From Tagetes erecta (lineage: Eukaryota > Streptophyta > Magnoliopsida > Asterales > Asteraceae): 64,000 nucleotides of DNA. This document shows, piece by piece, positions 1 to 9,479 of the stretch; position 1 is the stretch's first letter, and each line of letters starts with the position of its first letter. The notes under the pieces were generated by a model that ran no database searches, was not told the DNA's origin, and worked only from the letters and a program-made list of their open reading frames with translations. Location of the stretch: positions 9,873,001-9,937,000 of the forward strand of contig CM061494.1 of the NCBI GenBank assembly GCA_030867185.1, in the 5' to 3' direction. The position numbers were made by a program, and so were the translations under genes.

Positions 1-30
1 AAATAGTAATTAACCACCTCACAAAACACA

Positions 31-37
31 TATAAAA
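31..37 (+). promoter_or_regulatory. TATA box of the bHLH gene
   Basis: TATAAAA lies 135-140 bases before the ATG at 172, a normal distance for a plant core promoter with a leader of about 100 bases. It is seen directly; its use as the TATA box is inferred from position. Confidence 0.6.
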
Positions 38-171
38 AGCCCTCAATGCCACCACAATATTATTCCATCCATTCATAATTGAGTTGATTAAGTACAAAAA
101 CAAAAGCTCAAACTCTATCCACATTCTAAAAAATCAAAACTGTTTCAAACCCAATTTTCTTGAAACAAATC

Positions 172-534
172 ATGGGTGATCAAGATTTGCATCAAACACT
201 TGGTGATTTATCAAACATCAAAAGCAAATACATCAAAAGTCCATCAAGAAACCATTCAAACTCAAACATGATGAAGAGCAGAAGAAATCCCACAAGGATC
301 AAGACTCTAAAGATGATAAAAAGGAGACGGGTTCGACGGGCAGGTCAAGAAGGTTCTAGAAGGTCTAAGATGATCGAAAAGAAGGTTCGAACGTTGAAGA
401 AGTTGATCCCAAACGGTGACTCGTCGGTTGGTTTGGATGGGCTTTTTAAAGAGACTGCTGAATATATATCAAACTTACAAATGAGAGTGAGTATCATGCA
501 AGCTGTGGTAAATGCATTGTCAAAATGTGAGTGA
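172..534 (+). CDS. UPB1: atypical basic helix-loop-helix protein, UPBEAT1-like
   Basis: Single-exon gene for a 120-residue protein. The first ATG is at 172; the frame stays open upstream to a TTG at 160, which is not a plausible plant start. Residues 1-45 are polar and rich in Ser and Asn. Residues 46-70 are strongly basic (KRRRVRRAGQ). Helix 1 covers about 66-79 (KMIEKKVRTLKKLIP), a short loop carries GDSSVGLDG, and helix 2 covers about 88-116. The VRTLKKLIPN...GLDGLF.ETAEYI pattern is that of Arabidopsis UPBEAT1 and related small bHLH factors. UPBEAT1 is a nuclear regulator that represses peroxidase genes and sets the root proliferation/differentiation boundary through reactive oxygen balance. 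The classical His-Glu-Arg DNA-contact triad is not evident in the basic region, as is usual in this subgroup. The family is fairly sure; orthology to UPB1 is inferred. Confidence 0.82.
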   Translation: MGDQDLHQTLGDLSNIKSKYIKSPSRNHSNSNMMKSRRNPTRIKTLKMIKRRRVRRAGQEGSRRSKMIEKKVRTLKKLIPNGDSSVGLDGLFKETAEYISNLQMRVSIMQAVVNALSKCE

Positions 535-1829
535 GTTTGATTGTTTATTACTCAACTGATTAATTTATAAAATCATAATGAAGATGGTTTATGATTATGT
601 AAGAGTGATCATATGGTTTAATGTGTAGTTGATTAAAGATACATTTTATAATTTGTTTACTTTAATTTAATTAAGCATATGGTTATTAATGCATATATAT
701 ATATGATCATTATCAATGGCTTTTACGTACTTTGAATCTTCAACTATTGTTTCTGTAAATCACGTAGACAAGGTTATTAAAAACAATTCGTTTTGTGTAT
801 GCGAATCATAACCATTACGTTCAACGACTTAAGGCCAGTCATGTAAAATTTCGGCATGATCTAGGCGCGATAAAGGTTAATTTCATCATGTATAGCTAAC
901 TATCGGGTCAACACTAATATTATACACATTATTAGTTAACCAAACATGTGTTTGGTATTTGGTTAACCAAACATGATGATTTTGTTTTTGGTTTTAATTT
1001 CATGTTGTTTAGTGTTTACTACTCATGGTAATATATAGTGTTATATGATTCAAACAGTAAGTTTGAAAGCATTAGTTTTTATTAAAATTTCAATTAATTT
1101 CATTTTTGTTTTTTAAACTTGTTTACAAATTAAGATGGACATTTTTTTAAATTGCTAATTTAATTAATCCATCGGTGTCAATGATATGAACTGATTTTAA
1201 CACAACCAGAGTTCAGAGATCGAGTTTAATGGCATATATGAAAACCGTTTACTCTGACTGACGTAATATTTGAAGATATTACAAAACTTTTAAGCGATCA
1301 TATATGTGAAGATCGATAAAATTAGAAAAAAAAATAGTTTCTTATATAAGTCTTGATAATATATTGGTCATTACTTATCATAGTGATTAATTTCTCATTC
1401 AAACTTACATGAGGATATATAGCCATTAGAGAACGTCACATGCTTTTTAATTTGTTTATTATTATATCACATCTTTTCATATGCTTTAATAAATTCAATT
1501 AACTTTTCACCTAACTTCGTGTAATTAGCTAATAAGTTATGTTTTCCACGCTACATTTTGAGTGAGTAATTAATTGCTAATTTAATTATAGCTGTTTTAA
1601 GGAAAAGTTACTTAATCAACCTATGAATCTATGATATGATTTTTGTTTTATTTTCTTTTGTTTTTTTTACGGCGATTGACTTAGTTTAATGACAAAGATG
1701 TATGATCCTTAATCATGCGTTATCTCCTGATAGAAAACTAAAGATAATTGTACGAGCAAGTGATCCGTGAGTGATTTAAATATATTATTATGAAAGTCAA
1801 CCTATGAGTTTTAACTCTATTTAAAAAAA
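535..1829. other. AT-rich intergenic DNA, nothing recognised
   Basis: Contains the 3' flank of the bHLH gene and AT-rich sequence with short A/T runs. I see no coding exon, RNA gene or bounded repeat. Confidence 0.5.
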
Positions 1830-2046
1830 GGGTTAAATGCATATTTCCCCCTTTAAAACACTTTAAATGCATATTTATCCGGTCAAAAAAATCAATTGCA
1901 TATTTCCCCCTATAAACAACTTTAATTTGCAAATATATCCATTTTTAATAAAGACATTTAGTTGGCATTGGGTATATATGCAATTGATTTTTTTAGTTGG
2001 GGAAATATGCATTTAAGGGGTGTTTATAGGGGTAAATATGCAATTG
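1830..2046. repeat. small inverted-repeat (MITE-like) element
   Basis: The motif ATGCATATTTCCCC and its variants occur three times on the left (about 1836-1910), and the complement GGGGAAATATGCAT with GGGTAAATATGCAATTGA occurs on the right (about 1997-2046), giving an imperfect foldback of about 215 bp. Related half-copies of the TACATATTTCCC type occur near 45780-45900. I could not find a clear target duplication, so the edges are approximate. Confidence 0.5.
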
Positions 2047-3010
2047 AATCTAAAAAAAACATTTGACCGATATTAATCATAAATATAAAAGCTTTCCTTT
2101 AAGGTAATTGTAACTTGTTTGTTAATCATAATATATACAAAGATTTGTATTGTCTATTTAACATTATAACTCATTCATAAAAATTATGTTGTAACAATGT
2201 AGTATTTTAGTGTTATTGGATCCTATCATAACAACTTCTAAGTAAATATTCTTAGGTCCAGTTTTGACTTAAAAATTACATGAAGGTCTTGAATATGGTA
2301 TAGACCTTTTCACAGTTAAAACTCTAAATAGATACTAATTAATATTGTAAAGATCTTGAAGCTTAAAACTATCAGTACAAAGACTTTTAAGCCTAGAAAT
2401 ATTGCAAAAACCTACCTATCAACGTCTTTCAATATATATTTTTGCAAATACCTATCAACATCTCCGGTACAAAACTTCTAGACCCAACTAAAATCGTCGG
2501 GTTGCTTTGTTTGATGTTATGAAATAATGAAAAGGAGAGCAATGTGAGCAAGATTTAATCAAAAGTCAGGTGTTACAATAAAGTATTCGAGTGTTCTTTG
2601 TGTTTTTTTAGTCGATCAAGTTGCGATTTATATAAAGATAAACTAACTAACTATCCGACAATTCCATAAATGACTCTGAACTCTTTTTGTTATTGTCGTG
2701 GACGTATCTTTTACATGTTTTCTTCAATCATCAGAGCGATTTTCAGGGTTGAGCTTATCAACGTCTTGATCATGTACACAATAATAATAATAATAATAAA
2801 ATATCATAATAATTAGTACAGTTCTGTTAAAAAAAATTAGTACATTTATAATTCTGGATACTAAAGTGGCTAACGATCGAGATTGTTAATCACAAAACAG
2901 TTACTAACAGTCTTCCCGTTACACGCGAGCTTTAATGGCATTATGTAAACAACAAGGACCATTTATGTAAACTACAAGGACCTCTATAATCAACATAAAA
3001 CACAAACCGA
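2047..3010. other. intergenic DNA with a short (AAT)n microsatellite
   Basis: AT-rich sequence between the MITE-like repeat and the leader exon of the next gene. An (AAT)n run of about 21 bp sits near 2780-2800. No exon is recognised. Confidence 0.45.
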
Positions 3011-3154
3011 ATATTCTAGAAAGAAGCAATCAACGGCGAACCCTAACTGCTTCTTCTCCATCTGCTCTCCGTTTCCGTCGCCGGCCGGAGCTCTTCCGCG
3101 GTAACATCACCGGAACATTCATTTCTGTACACGAATTTACAGTCACTACTTATT

Positions 3155-3540
3155 CGTACTTCATATCATTTGAATTGAAATGATTATTATAGGTTCAATT
3201 GTTCTAGGGCTTTTTATCTTCGAGAATTTGTTTTCAGCGTTAGTTAGTACCAATTTCAGCTGTTGCGATTGTAGATTTGAATGTTCTAGAGCTCCTTATA
3301 CGCGTGAATTTGTCTCCGCTTTTTGTTAGTACCTTTTCGTATTCCATATCGGTTGAGTTGTTGTTGTTGTAGATTTAAATGTGTTATAGGGCTTATTATG
3401 TGTGAGAATTTGTTTTCTGCGTTAGTTATTAAATCTTCGTATTTCATATTGTTTCAATTGTTGTGATTGTAGATTTGTAGGTTTGAATGGTCTAGGGATT
3501 ATTGTGTGTTCGAATTTGTTATCTGTTTTTTGACCGAAAC
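3155..3540 (+). repeat. imperfect tandem repeat, about 4 copies, in the leader intron
   Basis: About four degenerate units of roughly 100 bp recur. Each has a CGTATTCCATAT-like start, TTGTAGATTTGAATG, a TCTAGGGCTTATTAT-like core, and GAATTTGTTTTCTGCGTTAGTTA. They lie wholly within the inferred leader intron. Confidence 0.6.
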
Positions 3541-3642
3541 TGTTGTATATTTTTGATCGCTTGCTATTTGTATTTGTTCATGTGGCACTGAATTATTGCT
3601 TTGGGCCTAGACGCAAGGTGCTGAAAGTGAGAGTTTTTTTAA

Positions 3643-3917
3643 ATGAGGTGCATTGTATGTAGGAACATATTCAGAGGTTTCAGACATGGTTTAGGCTTTT
3701 TTAGCTAGTTTTAGGTTGATTATAGGCTTTTTTAGGGCTGGTGTAGTTGTTTCAAGTCTACTCAGAAGATTTTGGCTGGAATTTGGCTAGAGGCGCATTG
3801 TATAAAGGACCATATTTAGGAGTTTTAGGCCTTTTTAGCTAGTTTTAGGTTGATTCTAGGCTTTGTTTAGGGCTGGTGTTATTGTTTCAAGCCTATTTAG
3901 AAGATTTTGGCAGGAAT
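3643..3917 (+). repeat. tandem duplication in the leader intron
   Basis: Two adjacent units of about 145 and 130 bp both run from GAGGYGCATTGTAT through TTTTTAGCTAGTTTTAGG and GGGCTGGTGT to AGAAGATTTTGGC. Copy 1 is at 3643-3788 and copy 2 at 3789-3917. Confidence 0.65.
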
Positions 3918-4374
3918 TGGGCTAGAGCTTGGTTGAAAATGCATCTGAGCGGCTGAAAATGGGGCTTTTGAAGTGTGGCTAGCTGCGCTTGAGGGCCTAG
4001 GCATGCACTTTGTGGGGTTTTGTCAACAGAGGGTAAAACACAACTTGTGTTGGGCAAGTAGCGTGTGTATTACCTTGTGCATTTTAGGGACTTTACTATA
4101 GCAGTTTTTTTTGTAACAGTTCTGGCCTTGGTCAGGAAAAAAATAACAAACTAGTTTTATTCCAATGTATAGAAGGTTCGGCTATCTACAATATCATTAA
4201 AGGTTATACCTTGTAATTGGAGCTAAGCTTAATTTCTAGCACTTTAGCTTATGGGCAAATTGCATGCTGCATTGTCATTTTGTTCTATGCTTCTTTGTTT
4301 TATGAATTATGGTGATTACTAACTGTATCACATGCTTGCAGACTGGGATTATATATTGTTTAAGAACGTTAAGA

Positions 4375-7300
4375 ATGTCTAATAGAGACGATTCAGACGT
4401 TGATGATGATTTTAGTGAACTCTATAAGGAATACACTGGTCCACTAAGATCTACTACCACTAGTGTTCCTGAAACCACAAAAACAAGCAAACGATCTCAT
4501 GCTGATTCAGATGAAGAAGAAGAACAAGAAGCTCTAGACCCTAATGCGATCCCCACCGATTTTACCAGCCGTGATGCTAAGGTTTGGGAGGCAAAATCTA
4601 AAGCTACTGAAAGAAACTGGAAGAAAAGAAAGGAAGAAGAAATGATTTGTAAACTATGTGGAGATTCCAGTCATTATACACAGGTATATGTTTTGATGAT
4701 CCAAAGTAAACTCAACAGTTTGTCTGATTGCTTACATAACAGAGGTCCTGTGATTGTAACCGTTTGGGGTGCTTGGAATTGCTTATTTAAACAACTTACA
4801 ATATATTGAGCAGTAGCAGATAATCAGTTTATTTGTAACAGCTTATTTCACCCCAAGGGTAAAACATGTAATTTGAATCCACCTTGCCCATAAATAAGTG
4901 AATCTGCTTTTAGAATACGCTATAAGCAGATAAGCTGTATAACTTTAGAGGTGTTGGAATTATACTAAATAGCTTATTTCACCCTAGAGGTAAATATTTT
5001 ACTTAAAGTCTTAAATACACGGAAAACATATTCACATTTCTTCGTCCAAACACTTGAAAGCATTTTAAGTTACGAAAAAGCAATACCAGCCACCTCCTTT
5101 TAATCGCTGAATGCATAGCTTTATTTATGTGGTGTCTCTCATGTGTCACTCTCAACTCTGAAATATTATTGCGTTGATATGGAAGTACTAGAAGGTTGTC
5201 GGGGATACTGTTTGTAGCACAATTAGTATTCAACTTTATCGTATTTAACTTCTTATTTATATGTTTTTATACACTAATTTAAAAGAGAATTTATTTTTGG
5301 TGTTCAATTTCTGATTTAATTGTAATAGGGCTGTCCATCTACACTTGGGGCTAATCGCAAGTCTCAAGATTTATTTCAAAGGGTACCTGCAAGAGATCCT
5401 AAAGTAAAAGCACTTTTCACTGATAGGGTTGTTAAAAATATTGAGAAGGATATTGGGTGCAAAATCAAAATTGAGGAGAAATTTATAATTGTTAGTGGTA
5501 AAGATGGACAAACATTATCAAAGGGTGTGGATGCTGTTCACAAAATTAAGGATGAGGGTGTCAGAACGGGTGAATCCCATTCCAATATGGGTGAATCTCA
5601 TTCCAGGTCGCCAAAAGGGAGAATTCCTGTTTCCTCTAAAATAGGATCCACTGATTCTCAGAGGTCTAACCATAGTCCAAGAAATCCTTCAAACTATGAT
5701 CAGAGGTCTAACCATAGTCCAAGAAATCCGCCAAGCTATGATCAGAGGTCTAACCATAGTCCAAGAAATCCGCCAAGCTATGATCAGAGGTCTGGCAGAC
5801 AAGATAAGATGATTAAAGAACATGCGCATGAGGAATTTCAGAAGCTCCCAAGAAGATCCCCACAAGGTAGGAACAGCAATGCTTAATACGTTTCGGGTTC
5901 AGGTTGGTGGTGCATGTCTATAACTCAACCATGAACCTGGTTTGATTAGTTAACGATGTTAAAACCCTGACATTTTTTTAAAGTGGGCTACCTGTGTCAG
6001 CTCATTTGTATGAATACTTCCATTGATATTGATAACTATAAAAGACAAAGGAAGCTAGTATAATATCAAAATCAACAACAAATATAACTATAAGATCAAA
6101 ATCTGCCATTGTTTTTATTCACTGTAACTGATTATACATAAACAAAGTCAACAACAGATTGTTTCTTCAGTCAGATTAGTTCAAAGTCAGCCTCCTTTCA
6201 CAATTAACATACCTATACAACTATACAGATCGTTAAGGTCTTTAATACAGAATCAGGATCAACTTCACTCATTTGGAAGTATGAAATAATTCATAATTTT
6301 ACATGTGAGTTTAAATGGGTTGGCAGATTGGAACATAGGGTTAGATATGCTGTTTTAAATGGGTTGGTTAGGTCCATCATAAATGATTTGCTTATAATAG
6401 GCTAGCTGTGCTGACCCATTTACTTCGCCTCTAAGAACATAGGGTTAGATATGCTGTTTGGGTATAGATGCCGAATTCATGCTTTTAATATAATAATAAC
6501 TTATAAAATGTCATTTTGTGGTCGAAAATTGTGTAATAATTTTGCTTGTTTATTGTTATACATGCAGCTAGAGGTAAGTTATTATATTCAAGAATTATGT
6601 GTTGGATTCTTAAGTAACTTTCTGGGTGGCTCTGAAATCTGATTTGAACCGATTATGTACATGAAAGCATCTTGAGTCAAAGTGTTTAACACACTTTTCA
6701 TTTGGTGAATTAGCTTATGGGAATGTTGGCATTCAGAGCCGATCAACACATTCAAAATCTCCAGCTCGCCACCCATCGTACCCTGGTGGCTCATATGACT
6801 TAAATGATAATCACAAATATGAGCATGGGCCCAGTTTGCAGTCTAGTCATAAGGAAGGCTATTCTACCTTGTCAGTAACCATGGAGGAATTAGAGTTGGA
6901 GTATAAGAGGGATACGATGAATATTGCAAAAATTAGAGATAAGGAAGAAGATGAAGAGAATTACAGGCATCGTGAGGTAATGGTGTTTTCATAAATTTTC
7001 ATTTTTGAACACAGTTTTTTAGCTATTCCAGAGGAGGTTGGTTCAACCCTTTTAGCAATGAATGGGTCCATTTGCATTGTTTTTTCCATCTTAAATGGGT
7101 TAAATGAAAAAAAAAGTACCTGAAAAGGAAACGTTTCAAACATGCTAATAGTTTATTAATGTCTTTGCTAATGCTTATAAAACCTCCACATACATTTATG
7201 AAAGGATTTGTTATTATTGTAGTAATATTATTTTTGCATTCATGATACATTAAAAAGAAGAAAAAACATGTTAGCTGGTTAACCCAATCCACCTTCTCAC

Positions 7301-7935
7301 CCAGGTACAGGTGGGCATTCTACCTGCCCAACCTGCCTTTTTGGATAACTCTCTAGTCTCTAATATTGTAAATGGACCAATCTATTCATGCTTGCAGACA
7401 CACAGGGAAAGGACTGATGTGCAAGTCCATACTATAATATCTTTCTGACATTTGTCCTATTAAAATCAAGTATCCATGTTTTTCTAAAGTTAATTAAAAA
7501 GTTGATACTTCTTTTCTTTTATTATTGGTTCTTTAAATAAAAAGGTTATTATTCTGATTTCTCCTTGTGTGACAGGCTCTTAAAGACATCAGGGAAAATT
7601 ACATGAAAAGGTTGGCTACATTAAGGGAAATGCATGCAAAACGATGGGAAGAATTTATGCAACATGAGACACGAAAAAGACAGCAAGAAACCCATCAACA
7701 AATGGCTAATGTAGGGTTTGGTGGTTATAAGAATAACAATCATTATGATTATGGTGATGCTGCCGCTGCTGCTGCAGCTGCTGCTGGCGATCCTTATAAC
7801 AATAATATGCAAATGGAGTCAAGAACAAGGTATCCAGAACTTGACAACTATCCTTCTTTAAGATCAAATATGAATTATTATGACTTTCAACGACAAAGGC
7901 ACGAGGACTACGGGGAACCATATAATCGATATTAG
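4375..7935 (+). CDS. acidic zinc-knuckle (CCHC) and KH-like domain protein
   Basis: Four coding exons fit in phase: 4375-4683, 5329-5866, 6714-6976 and 7576-7935 (1470 nt, 489 residues). The N-terminal 60 residues are acidic, with DSDVDDDF and DSDEEEEQE. A retroviral-type zinc knuckle follows, C92-x2-C95-x4-H100-x4-C105, cut by intron 1 just before its last cysteine. Residues of about 115-180 resemble the second half of a KH fold (IGCKIKIEEKFIIVSGKD), but I see no clear GxxG loop. Next come three 14-residue repeats rich in Ser, Arg and Pro, a charged region (EELELEYKRDTMNIAKIRDKE), a coil and an Ala9 run. Single-strand RNA binding, perhaps in splicing or RNA maturation, is inferred from these domains; I do not recognise a named gene. 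The exon 3 acceptor at 6714 was chosen because it alone keeps the frame open. Confidence 0.75.
5659..5784 (+). repeat. three in-frame 42-bp coding repeats
   Basis: Three head-to-tail 42-bp units (5659-5700, 5701-5742, 5743-5784) encode QRSNHSPRNPSNYD once and QRSNHSPRNPPSYD twice; a fourth partial unit starts QRSG. Units 2 and 3 are almost identical in DNA, so the expansion looks recent. Confidence 0.9.
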
Positions 7936-7956
7936 ACAATTTGCATCGCAAATCAG

Positions 7957-9198
7957 GTGAGTTTTGTTTTTCTTTTTAGGGATAATGTATATGTAGGATT
8001 TCACAAATTGTTTATAATGATCATGCATATTTTGAGATGACTTTGAAGGCCACTAGTTTCTTTTTTTTCTTTTTAAAGAAAGAGCATGTTGCGTGGTTCA
8101 AAATGCACTTTGTTTTTAAGAGGGCAAATTGCAGTGAATCGTGACCATTTTTACACTTTTTTCTGTTTTATCTACTGGGCTTCAAAACTTACCTTCTGAT
8201 GCAATCAATTTATAAAACTTATCCTTTAGGGTGGTTATGTTTTAAAGCTTAGCTTTTGATACAACTAGCTTTTCACATGCTAATGTACCTTGCATCTTTT
8301 GCTTCCATTAAACTATAAAATTTGGTTACATAGAGTAAATATGTATTAGTGTATGCCTTCACATGCAATCTGCCCTTTTAAATGGGCAAATTGGCCTAAA
8401 ATAATCCCAACTAACACCTATTGGCCGAAAATAATCCCAACTTAGTTTATTCCCTCTAGTGGTCCCAAATCCAACTTTTTTGGCCTACAGTGGTCTGCCG
8501 TTAAGTGCACTTAACGGCCGTTAACTTTTTTTTCTATTTTTTGCGAATTTCAAACCGATATTTTAGGGATTTTGATCGGGAGGAGAATACGAGTTAGTTG
8601 ATGTAAACCTTACCTCCAATTGTTGCTTCAAATGATTTAATTTTGACATCCGGTTGAAGCACCGTTAGGGTTTAAACACCCGATTGAAGACCGTTCTGTC
8701 GTTTGAAATACCCGTTCGAGGTAAGGTTTACATCAATTGAATCGTATCCTTCTCCCGATCAATATCCATAAAACATTGTTTTGAAATTCGAAAAAAATCA
8801 AAAAAAAAAGTTAACGGCTGTTAAGTGCACTTAACGGCGGACCACTGTAGGCCAAAAAAGTTGGATTTGGGACCACTGAAGGGAATAAACTGGGTTGGGA
8901 TTATTCCCGGCCAATAGCTGTTAGTTGGGATTATTTTAGTCCAATTTGCCTTTTAAATGTAACGTATAACTCATTTACATACAGGAAATTTGAAGGGCGT
9001 TTCGTTATTTTCAGAAAATTCTTTTGTCATGATTGTTATAAATAATCTACTTTATTCGAGTTACCCAACTGTGTATGCATTCTATGCCTATCTCAATAAA
9101 ATAGATGGTGATTTTTGCATATAACATGTTGACATTGTATTTAATAAAAAGTTTTATCTTACACTGCCTTAGTTAGATTTTGGCTTGCAAATTTTCAG
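7957..9198 (+). other. 3'UTR intron of the zinc-knuckle/KH gene
   Basis: AATCAG|GTGAGT at 7956/7957 is a near-perfect donor 21 nt after the stop codon, and ATTTTCAG ending at 9198 is a good acceptor. The following segment to about 9450 looks like the last untranslated exon. The junction lies closer to the stop than the roughly 50-nt distance that usually triggers nonsense-mediated decay. The intron is enlarged by the foldback element at 8385-8950. Confidence 0.55.
8385..8950. mobile_element. Mutator-like foldback element with 9-bp target duplication
   Basis: Long terminal inverted repeats of about 150 bp run inward from GGCAAATTGG and are matched by CCAATTTGCC at the right end. The arms include AATAATCCCAACTAACA, GTGGTCCCAAATCCAAC and the palindrome GTTAAGTGCACTTAAC. 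The insertion is flanked by a perfect direct repeat TTTTAAATG at 8376-8384 and 8951-8959. Long inverted repeats plus a 9-bp duplication are the marks of Mutator superfamily elements. It has no coding sequence, so it is non-autonomous. Confidence 0.85.
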
Positions 9199-9479
9199 GG
9201 AGTGGTGTTCATTGGAAGTCGAGCATTTCACATATGATAAGAATCATGTTCTTGTTTATTTTGAGATTATTGTTACATTTTAAGGAGATCATGGTCGTTA
9301 GAGATGGAACATTACTTCTCTTTGTTTAGTAGTATTTTTTTTGGACATGGAGTTGTATACTTCTGAGTAGTTAATGGGTCATTTGAGAATTTGGTTTGTG
9401 CCTTGTGGTATACTTAGTTCCCGATCCAAATAGTTGATATTTTTTTTCTATGGCTTCCGTTTCTCACAAACCGGCAGTT

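Larger units (their letters stand above)
3015..4374 (+). other. 5'UTR exon and long leader intron of the zinc-knuckle/KH gene
   Basis: A CT-rich, GC-richer stretch at about 3015-3100 ends in TTCCGCG followed by GTAACA, a good donor at 3101. The matching acceptor TTGCAG ends at 4341, and the start codon lies in the next exon at 4375. The 1.2-kb intron between them is T-rich and contains two sets of imperfect tandem repeats, described separately. A first intron in the 5' leader is common in plant housekeeping genes and often boosts expression; that role is inference here. Confidence 0.6.

Noticed and set aside
5867..5886. Stop codon directly after exon 2 of the KH-like gene (reading GRNSNA then stop)
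   Set aside because: GTAGGA at 5867 is a usable donor and the downstream exons are open and in phase, so the stop is probably intronic; a short retained-intron form is possible.
6568..6573. Possible 6-bp micro-exon CTAGAG between GCAG and GTAAGT in the KH-like gene
   Set aside because: Splice signals look good, but including it leaves the phase wrong for a fourth exon starting at 6737 or 6739. The simple junction 5866 to 6714 is in frame.
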